64,000 nucleotides of DNA from NCBI RefSeq assembly GCF_001425665.1, contig NZ_LMCX01000001.1:558001-622000 (forward strand), given 5' to 3'. The notes below the pieces were generated by a model. The model was not told the origin of the DNA. It searched no databases and saw only the letters and a program-made list of their open reading frames with translations. Of this stretch, positions 17,838 through 26,840 are shown in pieces; the stretch's first letter is position 1; every line of letters begins with the position of its first letter. Made by a program: the position numbers and the translations under genes. Source of the stretch: Yonghaparkia sp. Root332 (GTDB lineage Bacteria > Actinomycetota > Actinomycetes > Actinomycetales > Microbacteriaceae).

Positions 17838-19145
17838 GTGATTCCCCGCGAAGGAACCAATCTCGACCCCTGGTACGGCCTCTACGCCGACCGCACCGCC
17901 GGCCTGAGCGCCTCCGAGGTCCGAGCCCTGTTCGCGGTCGCCTCGCGCCCCGAGGTGGTCTCTCTCGCGGGCGGCATGCCCTTCGTCAGCGCGCTGCCCC
18001 TGGAGAGCATCCGCACCTCGATGGAGCGCGTCATGCGCGACCAGGGGGCCCGCGCCCTGCAGTACGGATCGGGGCAGGGGACGCCCGAGCTGCGCGAGCA
18101 CATCCTCGAGATCATGGCGCTCGAGGGGGTCCGCGCGGGCATCGACGACGTCGTCGTCACGACCGGCTCGCAGCAGGCGCTCGACCTGATCGCCAAGCTC
18201 TTCCTCGACTCGGGCGACGTCGTGCTCGCCGAGTCGCCGTCGTACGTCGGCGCGATGGGCATCTTCCGCTCGTACCAGGCCGAGGTCAGCCACATCGCGA
18301 TGGACGCCGACGGCATGATCCCGGCCGCGCTCGTCGAGCGCATCGCGTCGCTGCGGGCCGCGGGGCGCCGCATCAAGTTCCTGTACCTGATCCCGAACTT
18401 CCACAACCCGGCCGGGGTGACGCTCAGCTGGGAGCGCCGGCTCGAGATCATCGAGATCGCGCGTCGCGAGGGCGTTCTGATCGTCGAGGACAACCCTTAC
18501 GGGTTGCTCTGGTTCGATCGTCCGGCCCCGCACGCCATGCGCTCGGTCGAGACCGACGGCATCGTGTACCTCGGCTCGTTCTCCAAGACCCTCGCGCCGG
18601 GCTTCCGCATCGGCTGGGCCCTCGCGCCGCACGCGATCCGCGAGAAGCTCGTGCTGGCGGCGGAGTCGGCGATCCTCTCGCCGAGCGCCGTCAACGAGCT
18701 CGTCGTGAGCGACTACCTCGCGAACGCCGACTGGAAGGGGCAGATCGACACCTTCCGCGGTCTGTACCGAGAGCGGCGGGATGCCCTCATCGACGCTCTC
18801 GAGCACTACCTGCCCGATCTGAGCTGGACGAACCCGAACGGCGGCTTCTACGTCTGGGTCACCCTGCCCGACGGCCTCGACGCGAAGGCGATGCTCCCGC
18901 GCGCGGTCAAGGAGCTCGTGGCCTACACGCCGGGCACGGCGTTCTTCGCGGACGGCTCGGGGCGCGCCAACCTGCGCCTGTCGTACTGCTACCCGCCACC
19001 GAGCGAGATTCGCGAGGGGGTCCGCCGCCTCGCGAGCGTCGTGCGCGGCGAGCAGGAGCTGCTGTCGACCTTCCACCCCACGGGCCCGGTCGATCTGGTC
19101 CTGCCGGAGCCGCACGTCATCAGCCCGCCGCCGAACCTGGGATGA
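17838..19145 (+). CDS. PLP-dependent aminotransferase (LysN/2-aminoadipate type)
   Basis: A 435-residue fold-type I aminotransferase without the GntR DNA-binding domain of MocR regulators. The Schiff-base lysine is in GSFSKTLAPGFRIGW (Lys250), with PNFHNPAG at 186-193 and EDNPYG at 217-222. N-terminal SLAGGMP is typical of the 2-aminoadipate or aromatic aminotransferase group; exact substrate unknown. GTG 17838 is the likely start. It runs into the D-Ala-D-Ala-ligase-like gene ten bases later, so a shared role in amino acid or cell-wall precursor metabolism is possible. Confidence 0.82.
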   Translation: MIPREGTNLDPWYGLYADRTAGLSASEVRALFAVASRPEVVSLAGGMPFVSALPLESIRTSMERVMRDQGARALQYGSGQGTPELREHILEIMALEGVRAGIDDVVVTTGSQQALDLIAKLFLDSGDVVLAESPSYVGAMGIFRSYQAEVSHIAMDADGMIPAALVERIASLRAAGRRIKFLYLIPNFHNPAGVTLSWERRLEIIEIARREGVLIVEDNPYGLLWFDRPAPHAMRSVETDGIVYLGSFSKTLAPGFRIGWALAPHAIREKLVLAAESAILSPSAVNELVVSDYLANADWKGQIDTFRGLYRERRDALIDALEHYLPDLSWTNPNGGFYVWVTLPDGLDAKAMLPRAVKELVAYTPGTAFFADGSGRANLRLSYCYPPPSEIREGVRRLASVVRGEQELLSTFHPTGPVDLVLPEPHVISPPPNLG

Positions 19146-19155
19146 GCCCGATCGC

Positions 19156-20142
19156 ATGACCCGACCCCCCCTCGATCCCCCGGCCCAGCGCGTCGTCGTG
19201 CTCGCCGGCGGAATCTCGCACGAGCGCGACATCTCGCTGCGCTCCGGGCGCCGCGTCGCCGACGCGCTCGCCTCGCACGGGCTGCAGGTCGAGCTGCGCG
19301 ATCCCGACGCCACGCTCCTCCCGGCCCTCCTCGCCGACCGACCGGACGTCGTCTGGCCCGCGCTGCACGGTGCGAGCGGGGAGGACGGCGCTCTGCGGAG
19401 CCTCCTGGAGTTCCTGGGCGTGCCCTACGTGGGCTCGCGCGCCGCGGCGACCCGCCTGGCGTGGGACAAGCCCGCCGCGAAGACCCTCGTCGAGCGCGCG
19501 GGCGTCCCGACCCCGCACTCGATCACCCTGACGCGCGACGCGTTCCGCGAGCTGGGCGCCGAGAGCGTGCTCGCCGTCGTGCGCGGAGAGCTGCCGGGGG
19601 AGCTCGCGGTCAAGCCCGCCCAGGGCGGGTCGGCGCAGGGCGTGAGCCTCGTCGCGACCGACGATGAGCTGCGCCGCGCGATGGTGCAGGCGTACACGTA
19701 CTGCGACGTCGCGATCATCGAGCAGCGCATCCGCGGCACCGAGATCGCGATCGGCGTCATCGACACCGGCGACGGCCCCGTCGCCCTCCCCGCGGTCGAG
19801 ATCGAGCCGCTCTCGGGCGTCTACGACTTCGAGGCGCGCTACAACGCGGGGGAGACCCGCTTCTACGCCCCCGCCCGCATCGCCGACGACGTCGCGGAGC
19901 GGGCGACCGCGATCGCCCTCGCGGCGCACCAGGCGCTCGGCCTCCGCCATCTGAGCCGCATCGATCTCATCGTCGACGGCGCCGGAACTCCGTGGTTCCT
20001 CGAGGCGAGCGTCATGCCCGGGCTCACGGAGACCTCGACCATCGCGCTCGCGCTCGAGGCCGCGGGCCACGACGTCGGGTGGGTCTACGCCGAGCTCGCC
20101 CAGGCGGCCATCCGCGACGAGGTCGGGTCGAGAAAGTCCTGA
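19156..20142 (+). CDS. D-alanine--D-alanine ligase-like ATP-grasp protein
   Basis: A 328-residue ATP-grasp enzyme with the Ddl layout: glycine-rich N-terminal domain (LAGGISHERDISLRSG, 17-32), P-loop KPAQGGSAQGVSLV (153-166), and the Mg-binding end RIDLIVDG (268-275) with FLEASVMPGLTETS (281-294). In ordinary Ddl the metal-binding pair is E-x-N; here the Asn is Ser285, so activity or substrate may differ. It follows an aminotransferase gene. There is no clear ribosome binding site at ATG 19156, so translational coupling to the upstream gene is likely. Another bona fide ddl probably exists elsewhere. Confidence 0.8.
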   Translation: MTRPPLDPPAQRVVVLAGGISHERDISLRSGRRVADALASHGLQVELRDPDATLLPALLADRPDVVWPALHGASGEDGALRSLLEFLGVPYVGSRAAATRLAWDKPAAKTLVERAGVPTPHSITLTRDAFRELGAESVLAVVRGELPGELAVKPAQGGSAQGVSLVATDDELRRAMVQAYTYCDVAIIEQRIRGTEIAIGVIDTGDGPVALPAVEIEPLSGVYDFEARYNAGETRFYAPARIADDVAERATAIALAAHQALGLRHLSRIDLIVDGAGTPWFLEASVMPGLTETSTIALALEAAGHDVGWVYAELAQAAIRDEVGSRKS

Positions 20143-20182
20143 TCAGAGCGGTTTTACTGAGCAGCTCTGCCTCCGCTGACGG

Positions 20183-21133
20183 CTAGCGGAATCCGTCGTC
20201 GCCGAGCTCGCCGAGGATGCGATTGAGGTCGCCGATCGTCGCGAAGTCGATGACGATCGAGCCCTTCTTCGCGCCCAACGAGATGCTCACGCGAGTGTCG
20301 AGCCGGTCTCCGAGCCGCTCGGCGATCTCCGCGAGCTGCGCCTGGCGCCCCCCGGGGGCCGGCTTCTTCTGCTTGCGGGTGCCCGCCGCACCGCTCAACT
20401 GCTGTGCGACGGCCTCCGCCTGGCGGACGGAGAGCTCCTCGTTGACGATCTTGTCGGCGAGGCGCTGCATGAGCTCGGGCTCGTTGGTCGACAGGATCGC
20501 GCGCGCGTGCCCCGCGCTCAGCACGCCAGCGGCGACCCGCGTCTGGACGGCCTCGGGCAGGCGCAGGAGTCGCAGCGTGTTGCTGATCTGCGGGCGCGAG
20601 CGGCCGAGGCGCTCGGCGAGACGCTCCTGGGTGATGCCGAAGTCCTCCAGCAGCTGCTGGTAGGCGCTCGCCTCCTCCAGCGGATTCAGCTGGGCGCGGT
20701 GGAGGTTCTCCAGCAGGGCATCCCGCAGCATGTCCTCATCGGCGGTGTTGCGCACGATCGCGGGGATCGTCTCGAGCCCGGCGATGGTGGATGCCCGGAG
20801 CCGACGCTCGCCCATGATGAGCTCGTACTGCGGCTCGCCCTGCTGGGCGCCCGCGCGCTCACGGACGACGATGGGCTGGAGCACCCCGAACTCGCGCACG
20901 GAGTGCACGAGCTCGGACAGCTCCTCCTCGCGGAACTCCGTGCGCGGCTGCTGCGGGTTGGGCACGATGTCGCTCGGCGCGATGGCCGCGAGACGCGCAC
21001 CCGGGACGGCGGCGAGCTCGGCGGAGTCGGGTGCGGGCGGGAAGAAGACGTCGACCGGGCGATCCCGATCGCCGTCGCTCATGGGGATGAGCGCGCCGAT
21101 GCCGCGTCCGAGTCCTGTGCGCTTGGTGGCCAT
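20183..21133 (-). CDS. parB: Chromosome-partitioning protein ParB
   Basis: A 316-residue ParB/Spo0J. The CTP-binding N-terminal domain shows GERRLRAS (108-115) and ENLHRAQLNPLEEA (142-155), the helix-turn-helix follows at about 165-190, and the C-terminal dimerisation domain ends with the protein. It binds the two parS sites at 22047 and 22865 and spreads to form the partition complex. ATG 21133 overlaps the parA stop (TAATG), so the pair is coupled. Confidence 0.96.
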   Translation of the reverse strand: MATKRTGLGRGIGALIPMSDGDRDRPVDVFFPPAPDSAELAAVPGARLAAIAPSDIVPNPQQPRTEFREEELSELVHSVREFGVLQPIVVRERAGAQQGEPQYELIMGERRLRASTIAGLETIPAIVRNTADEDMLRDALLENLHRAQLNPLEEASAYQQLLEDFGITQERLAERLGRSRPQISNTLRLLRLPEAVQTRVAAGVLSAGHARAILSTNEPELMQRLADKIVNEELSVRQAEAVAQQLSGAAGTRKQKKPAPGGRQAQLAEIAERLGDRLDTRVSISLGAKKGSIVIDFATIGDLNRILGELGDDGFR

Positions 21134-22026
21134 TACTGCCCCGCCCCTCTCTGAGCGATCTCCGCGGCGGCCTCGAGGTACGAGAGGGAGCCGGCGGACG
21201 ACTGGTCGTAGCTGATGACGCTCTGCCCGAACGACGGCGCCTCGCTGATCCGCACGGAACGGGGGATGAGGGTGGAGAGCACGAGGTCCGGGAAGTGCTC
21301 GCGGACGTCGGCGACCACCTGCTGGGCGAGGTTCGTGCGGCCGTCGTACATCGTCATGAGGATGGTGGAGACCCGCAGATCGGGGTTGAGGTGCTTCTCG
21401 ATGAGCTTGATCGAGTTGAGCAGCTGGCTCAGGCCCTCGAGCGCGTAGTACTCGCACTGGATCGGGATGAGGACCTCGCGCGCGGCCACGAAGGCGTTGA
21501 TCGTGAGGAGGCCGAGCGAGGGAGGGCAGTCGATGAAAACGTAGTGGACGGGCTCGTCGACCTCCTGCAGGTAGGTGTCGAGCGCGGTGCGCAGTCTCTG
21601 CTCGCGCGCGACGAGCGAGACGAGCTCGATCTCGGCGCCCGCGAGATGGATGGTCGCCGGCACGCAGTAGAGGTGATCGAACTCGGGACTCTTCTGCACG
21701 ACGTCGTCCATCTCGGCCTCGCCGACGATCACGTCGTAGACGCTCGGGGTGTCGGCGCGGTGCTCGACGCCGAGCGCGGTCGACGCATTGCCCTGCGGGT
21801 CGAGGTCGATCACGAGCACGCGAGCGCCCGACCGCGCGAGCGCCGCCGCGAGGTTGACGGTGGTCGTGGTCTTCCCGACACCGCCCTTCTGGTTCGAGAC
21901 GGTGAAGACGCGCGGAGCCGGGGGGAGCGGAAGATCCTTCTGCTGCAGGGCCATGCGACGACGCGTGATGTCCGCGATCTCCCGTGCGAGGGGAGTGGAC
22001 TCGTCGTAGCTGCCGCCCGCAGTCAT
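21133..22026 (-). CDS. parA: Chromosome-partitioning ATPase ParA
   Basis: A 297-residue Walker-type ATPase with the deviant Walker A KGGVGKTTT (47-55), switch I DLDPQGNAS, and Walker B YVFIDCPPSLG. It moves ParB-parS complexes, and so the origin, toward the cell pole. GGGAGG lies seven bases before ATG 22026, and a parS site lies 21-36 bases upstream in its leader. Confidence 0.96.
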   Translation of the reverse strand: MTAGGSYDESTPLAREIADITRRRMALQQKDLPLPPAPRVFTVSNQKGGVGKTTTTVNLAAALARSGARVLVIDLDPQGNASTALGVEHRADTPSVYDVIVGEAEMDDVVQKSPEFDHLYCVPATIHLAGAEIELVSLVAREQRLRTALDTYLQEVDEPVHYVFIDCPPSLGLLTINAFVAAREVLIPIQCEYYALEGLSQLLNSIKLIEKHLNPDLRVSTILMTMYDGRTNLAQQVVADVREHFPDLVLSTLIPRSVRISEAPSFGQSVISYDQSSAGSLSYLEAAAEIAQRGAGQ

Positions 22027-22046
22027 CGGAGAGCCTCCCGATTCGA

Positions 22047-22062
22047 TGTTTCACGTGAAACG
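22047..22062. promoter_or_regulatory. parS site 1
   Basis: TGTTTCACGTGAAACG, differing from the universal parS palindrome TGTTTCACGTGAAACA only in the last base. It lies between rsmG and parA in the parA leader, so ParB binding could also repress parAB. Confidence 0.92.
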
Positions 22063-22105
22063 GGCGTCGAATCGACGCCCGCCGGTCGCGGCCGAGCCGA
22101 CGGGC

Positions 22106-22873
22106 TCAGGACGCTGCGTCCACTGTAGCCCGAAAGACGCGCGTCGCTTCGGGCACCAGACCGGCGCCGAGCTCGATGACCGCGATCGACGAGAGCCGGT
22201 GCCTCGCGATCTGCTTGCGCGCGGCCTCGACCTCATCGTGGACGCGTGCGCCCTTCAGCAGGATGAGCTCGCCGCCGCGGCGCACGAGCGGCGCCGCGAG
22301 GGGGATGAGGGTGCGCAGTGCACTGACCGCGCGCGCCGTGACCTGGTCGAGAGGCGCCGCGGAGAACGCCTCCTCGGCCCGAGCGCGGAGGACCGTCACG
22401 TTCTCCAGGCCCAGGCGGTAGGATTCGGAGCGGAGCCAGTCGCAGCGCCGCTCCATGGGCTCGATGAGCACGAAGCGCGCATCCGGTCGGGCGATCGCCA
22501 GGACGAGACCGGGCAGCCCGGCCCCGCTCCCGATGTCTCCGACACGAGCCCCCTCCTGGATGAGCGGAGCGAGCACTGCGGAGTTCAGCACGTGGCGCGT
22601 CCAGAGTCGCGGAGGCTCGAGGGGCCCGATGAGACCGAGGGTCTCGCCGTGCTCGGCGAGATCGCGAGTGAAACGACGAGCCATCTCGATCCGCTCGCCG
22701 AAGAGGATCGGCGCCGCGGCGGGCTCCGCCTCGAGCGCCACGAGACCGCTCGCATCGCGGACGGCCCCGGCGTCGGTCGTGCTGACGCCGCCGTCGACAG
22801 CGTCGAGCTCGACAGCCACGACGGACTCGGCGTCGCCGGGCACGTTCGGGGGAGTGGTCTCAGGATGTTTCAC
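22106..22873 (-). CDS. rsmG: 16S rRNA (guanine-527-N7)-methyltransferase
   Basis: A 255-residue SAM-dependent methyltransferase that makes m7G527 in 16S rRNA. The SAM site VGDIGSGAGLPG is at 111-122, preceded by RLWTRHVLNSAVL (89-101). The longest start is GTG 22873, which falls inside the second parS palindrome and has no ribosome binding site. Homology only begins near residue 45 (LVALEAEP), so the true start may be an internal GTG such as codon 45 or one near 20. Flanked by the two parS sites. Loss of RsmG is known to give low-level streptomycin resistance. Confidence 0.88.
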   Translation of the reverse strand: MKHPETTPPNVPGDAESVVAVELDAVDGGVSTTDAGAVRDASGLVALEAEPAAAPILFGERIEMARRFTRDLAEHGETLGLIGPLEPPRLWTRHVLNSAVLAPLIQEGARVGDIGSGAGLPGLVLAIARPDARFVLIEPMERRCDWLRSESYRLGLENVTVLRARAEEAFSAAPLDQVTARAVSALRTLIPLAAPLVRRGGELILLKGARVHDEVEAARKQIARHRLSSIAVIELGAGLVPEATRVFRATVDAAS

Positions 22874-22880
22874 GTGAAAC
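22865..22880. promoter_or_regulatory. parS site 2
   Basis: TGTTTCACGTGAAACG, identical to site 1, 818 bases away. It occupies the 14-base jag-rsmG gap and overlaps the upstream-most rsmG start codon. Confidence 0.92.
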
Positions 22881-22887
22881 GGAGTGC

Positions 22888-23397
22888 TCAGCCGCGACGG
22901 ATGACCGTGTGACGGTCGGCGCCCTCGCCCTCGGACTCCGAGGTGAAGCCGCGGTCGGCGACGAGATCGTGCACGAGCTTGCGCTCGTAGCTCGACATCG
23001 GGGGCAGTGCGGCGGAGGACGCGCCGGCCTCGAGCCGCTCGACCGCGCGATCGACGAGGAGCGAGAGCTCCTGCGCACGCGCATCCCGCGACCCGCCGAT
23101 GTCCAGGATCAGCCGGGAGAACTCGCCCGTGCGCGCGTGGACGGCCAGTCGAGTGAGCTCCTGCAGAGCCGAGACGACATCCGGCTTCGAGAGCAGGCGC
23201 AGGTCATCCGGGCTCTCGGATTCGACGGACAGATAGACGCGACCCGCGCGCGACTCGATCTCGAGATCGCCGTCCAGGTCGGCGAGGTCGAGGAGCTCCT
23301 CGAGGTAGTCCGCCGCGATGTCTCCCTCGTCGTGCAGCGTCTGCCCGCTCGACTCGGTCTGGTCGAGGTCCTGCTCGCTCACATCGGTCATGGTCAT
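22888..23397 (-). CDS. jag: Jag/KhpB RNA-binding protein
   Basis: A 169-residue protein with a KH-like region (about 70-110) and a C-terminal R3H domain (about 115-166, with LPPMSSYERKLVHDLVADRG). The Jag N-terminal domain is missing, as usual in actinobacteria, and replaced by an acidic segment. Family members bind RNA and, with KhpA, affect cell size and division. Start ATG 23397 overlaps the yidC stop. Confidence 0.9.
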   Translation of the reverse strand: MTMTDVSEQDLDQTESSGQTLHDEGDIAADYLEELLDLADLDGDLEIESRAGRVYLSVESESPDDLRLLSKPDVVSALQELTRLAVHARTGEFSRLILDIGGSRDARAQELSLLVDRAVERLEAGASSAALPPMSSYERKLVHDLVADRGFTSESEGEGADRHTVIRRG

Positions 23398-24350
23398 TTC
23401 CCCGTCTTCTTCTTGGCGCGGTTCTTGCCGACCGGCTGCTGGCGCTGGGTCTTCTTGGGCTCCTCGGGCGCCGCTTCAGGGGCATCCTCCACGATCGTCG
23501 GGAGACCGCGGCGCTGGCGCTTCTTCGCCAGTCGGGCCTCGCGAGCGAGCGCCGCCTCCGAGCCGGGCGTCGGCATGTTCCGGATGACGATGAACTGCTG
23601 CACCATCGTCCAGATGTTGGAGACGAACCAGTAGAACATCACGCCGAGCGGGAAGGCGAAGCCCGAGAACGCGAAAACCAGGGGGAGCAGGTACAGCAGA
23701 ATGCGCTGCTGCTTGTACATCGGAGAGGCCTTCATCTCCGGTGACTGGTTCTTCGACATGATCTGCAGCTGCGTGATGAATTGCGACGCCGTCATGAGGA
23801 TCACGAGCACGACGGCGATCACGATCACCCACACGTTGCCCTCGGAGGTGATCATCGACGAACCGAGGGGAGCGAGGCCGAGGAGGTTGGCCTCACCGAA
23901 CTGCCGCGAGAGCTCCTCGCTCAGCAGGCCGACACCGGGCTTCTCCTGGTAGGCGTTCTGCAGCGTGTAGAACAGGCTGAGGAAGATCGGCATCTGCAGC
24001 AGCAGCGGCAGGCACGAGGAGAGCGGGTTGGTGCCCGTCCGCTTGTAGAGCTCCATCGTCTCGCGCGACATGGCCTCACGGGAGAACTGGTCGCGCTTGC
24101 CCTTGTACTTGTCCTGGATCTTCTTGAGCTGCGGCGCGATCTCCATCATCCGCCGCTGGCTCTTGATCTGCCGGACGAAGACGGGGATGAGAAGAGCGCG
24201 CACCACGAGCACCAGGCCCGTGATCGACAGCACCCAGGTCACGCCGGAGGCGGCGTCCATGCCCGCGAGCATGAGCAGCGAGTGCCAGCCGACGAGGATC
24301 GCCTCGATGACCCACTTGATGGGCCACAGGATGAGGCTGAAGAAGTCCAT
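23394..24350 (-). CDS. yidC: Membrane protein insertase YidC
   Basis: A 318-residue Oxa1/YidC insertase with five hydrophobic segments. Segments near RALLIPVFVRQIKSQRRMMEIAPQLKKIQ and SSCLPLLLQMPIFLSLFYTL are the conserved core with the substrate groove arginine. The C-terminal 45 residues are strongly basic for ribosome contact. The open frame extends upstream into yidD, but ATG 24350 begins the conserved MDFFSLILWPIKW helix and is used here. The protein lacks a cleaved lipoprotein signal. Confidence 0.94.
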   Translation of the reverse strand: MDFFSLILWPIKWVIEAILVGWHSLLMLAGMDAASGVTWVLSITGLVLVVRALLIPVFVRQIKSQRRMMEIAPQLKKIQDKYKGKRDQFSREAMSRETMELYKRTGTNPLSSCLPLLLQMPIFLSLFYTLQNAYQEKPGVGLLSEELSRQFGEANLLGLAPLGSSMITSEGNVWVIVIAVVLVILMTASQFITQLQIMSKNQSPEMKASPMYKQQRILLYLLPLVFAFSGFAFPLGVMFYWFVSNIWTMVQQFIVIRNMPTPGSEAALAREARLAKKRQRRGLPTIVEDAPEAAPEEPKKTQRQQPVGKNRAKKKTGK

Positions 24351-24358
24351 GAGGGGAA

Positions 24359-24676
24359 TTATCCCTTTCTCTGAGTGGCCACGAAGCCGAACCGCGTGCG
24401 GCGGTAGGGGGAGTGCTCGTGGACGGGTACGTCGTCGATGCCGCCCTCGGCCCACGGGTGGCAGCGAGCGAGTCGTCGTGCGGTGAGCCAGCTGCCGCGC
24501 GCGACGCCGTGCTCCTGCACGGCCCCGAGGGCATAGGCCGAGCAGCTCGGGTAGTAGCGGCAGACATCGCCGTACAGGGGCGACACGACCGCCCGATACA
24601 CCCGCAGGAGGGCGATCACCGCGTTGCGCGGCAGAAGCACGATGGTCTGGACCGCAGTGCTGCGCAGCATCGTCAT
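24359..24676 (-). CDS. yidD: Membrane protein insertion efficiency factor YidD
   Basis: A 105-residue YidD with the family core YRAVVSPLYGDVCRYYPSCS and the HPWAEGG motif. It is a peripheral, amphipathic-helix protein that assists YidC. ATG 24676 overlaps the rnpA stop. The N-terminus is slightly extended compared with the family minimum. Confidence 0.92.
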   Translation of the reverse strand: MTMLRSTAVQTIVLLPRNAVIALLRVYRAVVSPLYGDVCRYYPSCSAYALGAVQEHGVARGSWLTARRLARCHPWAEGGIDDVPVHEHSPYRRTRFGFVATQRKG

Positions 24677-25017
24677 GCCGTCACCACCCGTCGAACGCCG
24701 CCGTCGATCTCCGCCCGCAGGGTATCCCAGTCGATCTCTCCGGCTCCTGGGAGGGCGCGGATGACGATGAGGTCCGTGGGCGGGACGGGGATGTCGGCGA
24801 TCGCCATCGCGCAGACGGCCTGGATGCGCCGACGAACCCGGTTGCGAACGACAGCGCTCCCGACCTGCTTGGAGACGATGACCCCGAAACGGGGTCCGTC
24901 AGCAGATGGGGAGCGCAGTCGGTGGATCACGGCGTGCTCGGCGGTGGCGCGACGACCTTTTCGCACTGCGGCGCGAAAGTCATCCGGGTGCGTGACCCGG
25001 TGGGCCCGGCCGAGCAC
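24673..25017 (-). CDS. rnpA: Ribonuclease P protein component
   Basis: A 114-residue RNase P protein that helps the RNA subunit cut tRNA 5' leaders. The RNR motif is SAVVRNRVRRRIQAVC, after FGVIVSKQVG. I place the start at GTG 25017, eight bases after the rpmH stop, which gives the usual family length; the frame is open further upstream over rpmH in another frame. Confidence 0.9.
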   Translation of the reverse strand: MLGRAHRVTHPDDFRAAVRKGRRATAEHAVIHRLRSPSADGPRFGVIVSKQVGSAVVRNRVRRRIQAVCAMAIADIPVPPTDLIVIRALPGAGEIDWDTLRAEIDGGVRRVVTA

Positions 25018-25025
25018 CGGGAGTC

Positions 25026-25163
25026 TTAGGCCGAGAGCTCGGTGCGACCCTTGCGGCGACGCGCGGCCAGGATGGCGCGGCCGGCACGGGTGCGCATGCG
25101 CAGGCGGAAGCCGTGCACCTTGGCACGACGGCGGTTGTTGGGCTGGAACGTGCGCTTGCTCAT
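25026..25163 (-). CDS. rpmH: 50S ribosomal protein L34
   Basis: A 45-residue L34 ([19 protein letters not shown] at the start, then [17 protein letters not shown]), with the typical very basic composition. It is the first gene of the rpmH-rnpA-yidD-yidC-jag-rsmG run and is transcribed away from dnaA. GAGGAGATAACC precedes ATG 25163. Confidence 0.96.
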   Translation of the reverse strand: MSKRTFQPNNRRRAKVHGFRLRMRTRAGRAILAARRRKGRTELSA

Positions 25164-25430
25164 GGTTATCTCCTCGGCCACTGCAGGGCGGCGACGACGG
25201 GCGGTGCCCGGACATCGCAGAACCGACCCGGACAGAAGTCAACCGGTTAACAGTACGGTGGCCGGGGCCCGCGGTCAAACCGCGCGAGCACAGCTCCGCA
25301 TTATCACCACCACCCGCCGGGACCATTGGTAACGACGCGCCGCTCCCGTCTACAGTGGAGGGCTATGGCGCGCCGCGGTGAACCGTGCTGCCGCTGAAAC
25401 CGGTGCCACTCACCCCCGAGGAGTCCAGCG
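25164..25430. other. rpmH-dnaA divergent promoter region
   Basis: A 267-base noncoding spacer. On the minus strand TTGACT (25242-25237), a 17-base gap and TGCGAT (25219-25214) make a plausible rpmH promoter. On the plus strand TACAGT (25351-25356), with TTGGTA 19 bases before it, is a plausible dnaA promoter. GAGGAG lies ahead of the dnaA ATG. No consensus DnaA box is seen here. Confidence 0.5.
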
Positions 25431-26840
25431 ATGACGGATGAGTCCGATTCCACCGTCGATCTGTGGAACTCGGTCAAGAGCGTCCTCACCGCCGACGAGC
25501 GCATCACCCCCCAGCTGCACGGCTTCATCAACCTCGTCGAGCCGCGCGGCGTCATGGCCGGAACGCTCTACCTCGAGGTGCCGAACGAGCTGACGCGCGG
25601 CATGCTCGAGCAGCGCATCCGTCTGCCTCTTCTCAATGCTCTGTCGGGCGTCGCCGGCGAGGCCGTGACGAGCTTCGCGATCGTCGTCAACCCCGAGATC
25701 CAGAACGACGGCTTCGACGCTCCCGTGGAGAAGATCGAGCCCACTCCCTATATCGAGCAGCCGCAGGCCTCCACCCCGGTCAACGCGAGCGACCGCCGCA
25801 GCGACAGCCGGCTGAACCCCAAGTACAGCTTCGACAATTTCGTCATCGGCGGCTCGAACCGCTTCGCCCACGCCGCGGCCGTCGCCGTGGCCGAGGCTCC
25901 GGCGAAGGCGTACAACCCGCTCTTCGTCTACGGCGAGTCCGGGCTCGGCAAGACGCACCTCCTCCACGCGATCGGCCACTACGCCGAGAGCCTGTACCCC
26001 GGAATCCGCGTCCGGTACGTGAGCTCCGAGGAGTTCACGAACGACTTCATCAACTCGATCGCGAACAACCGTGCGAGCCTGTTCCAGTCGCGGTACCGCG
26101 AGATCGACATCCTGCTGATCGATGACATCCAGTTCCTGCAGGGGAAGGACTCGACGCAGGAGGCCTTCTTCCACACCTTCAACACGCTGCACGACCACAA
26201 CAAGCAGGTGGTCATCACGAGCGACCTGCCGCCGAAGCACCTCACGGGCTTCGAGGACCGCATGCGCAGTCGCTTCGAGTGGGGCCTCATCACCGACGTG
26301 CAGGCGCCCGACCTCGAGACGCGCATCGCGATCCTGCGCAAGAAGGCGCAGAACGACAAGCTGCAGGTGCGCGACGACGTGCTGGAGTACATCGCATCGA
26401 AGGTGTCGAGCAACATCCGCGAGCTCGAGGGCACGCTGATCCGCGTCACGGCGTTCGCCAACCTCAACCGCACGCCCGTCGACATGCAGCTCGTGCAGAC
26501 GGTGCTGAAGGACCTCATCACGCTCGACGAGGACAACGTCATCGCGCCGGTCGACATCATCAATCACACCGCCGCCTACTTCAAGCTCACGGTCGACGAC
26601 CTCTACGGCTCATCCCGCTCGCAGGCGGTCGCGACGGCACGGCAGATCGCGATGTACCTGTGCCGCGAGCTGACGAACCTCTCCCTCCCGAAGATCGGGC
26701 AGCTGTTCGGCAACCGCGACCACACGACCGTGATGTACGCCAACAAGAAGATCAGCGAGCTCATGAAGGAGCGCCGCTCGATCTACAACCAGGTCACCGA
26801 GCTCACGAGCCGCATCAAGCAGAACCACCGCTACAGCTGA
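25431..26840 (+). CDS. dnaA: Chromosomal replication initiator protein DnaA
   Basis: A 469-residue initiator. Domain I is at about 1-95, a short linker to 125, the AAA+ domain with Walker [10 protein letters not shown] (168-176) and Walker [10 protein letters not shown], and domain IV with the DnaA-box-recognition signature [11 protein letters not shown] (427-437). It melts oriC in the next intergenic region. GAGGAGTCC lies ahead of ATG 25431. A terminator hairpin follows 47 bases after the stop. Confidence 0.98.
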   Translation: MTDESDSTVDLWNSVKSVLTADERITPQLHGFINLVEPRGVMAGTLYLEVPNELTRGMLEQRIRLPLLNALSGVAGEAVTSFAIVVNPEIQNDGFDAPVEKIEPTPYIEQPQASTPVNASDRRSDSRLNPKYSFDNFVIGGSNRFAHAAAVAVAEAPAKAYNPLFVYGESGLGKTHLLHAIGHYAESLYPGIRVRYVSSEEFTNDFINSIANNRASLFQSRYREIDILLIDDIQFLQGKDSTQEAFFHTFNTLHDHNKQVVITSDLPPKHLTGFEDRMRSRFEWGLITDVQAPDLETRIAILRKKAQNDKLQVRDDVLEYIASKVSSNIRELEGTLIRVTAFANLNRTPVDMQLVQTVLKDLITLDEDNVIAPVDIINHTAAYFKLTVDDLYGSSRSQAVATARQIAMYLCRELTNLSLPKIGQLFGNRDHTTVMYANKKISELMKERRSIYNQVTELTSRIKQNHRYS

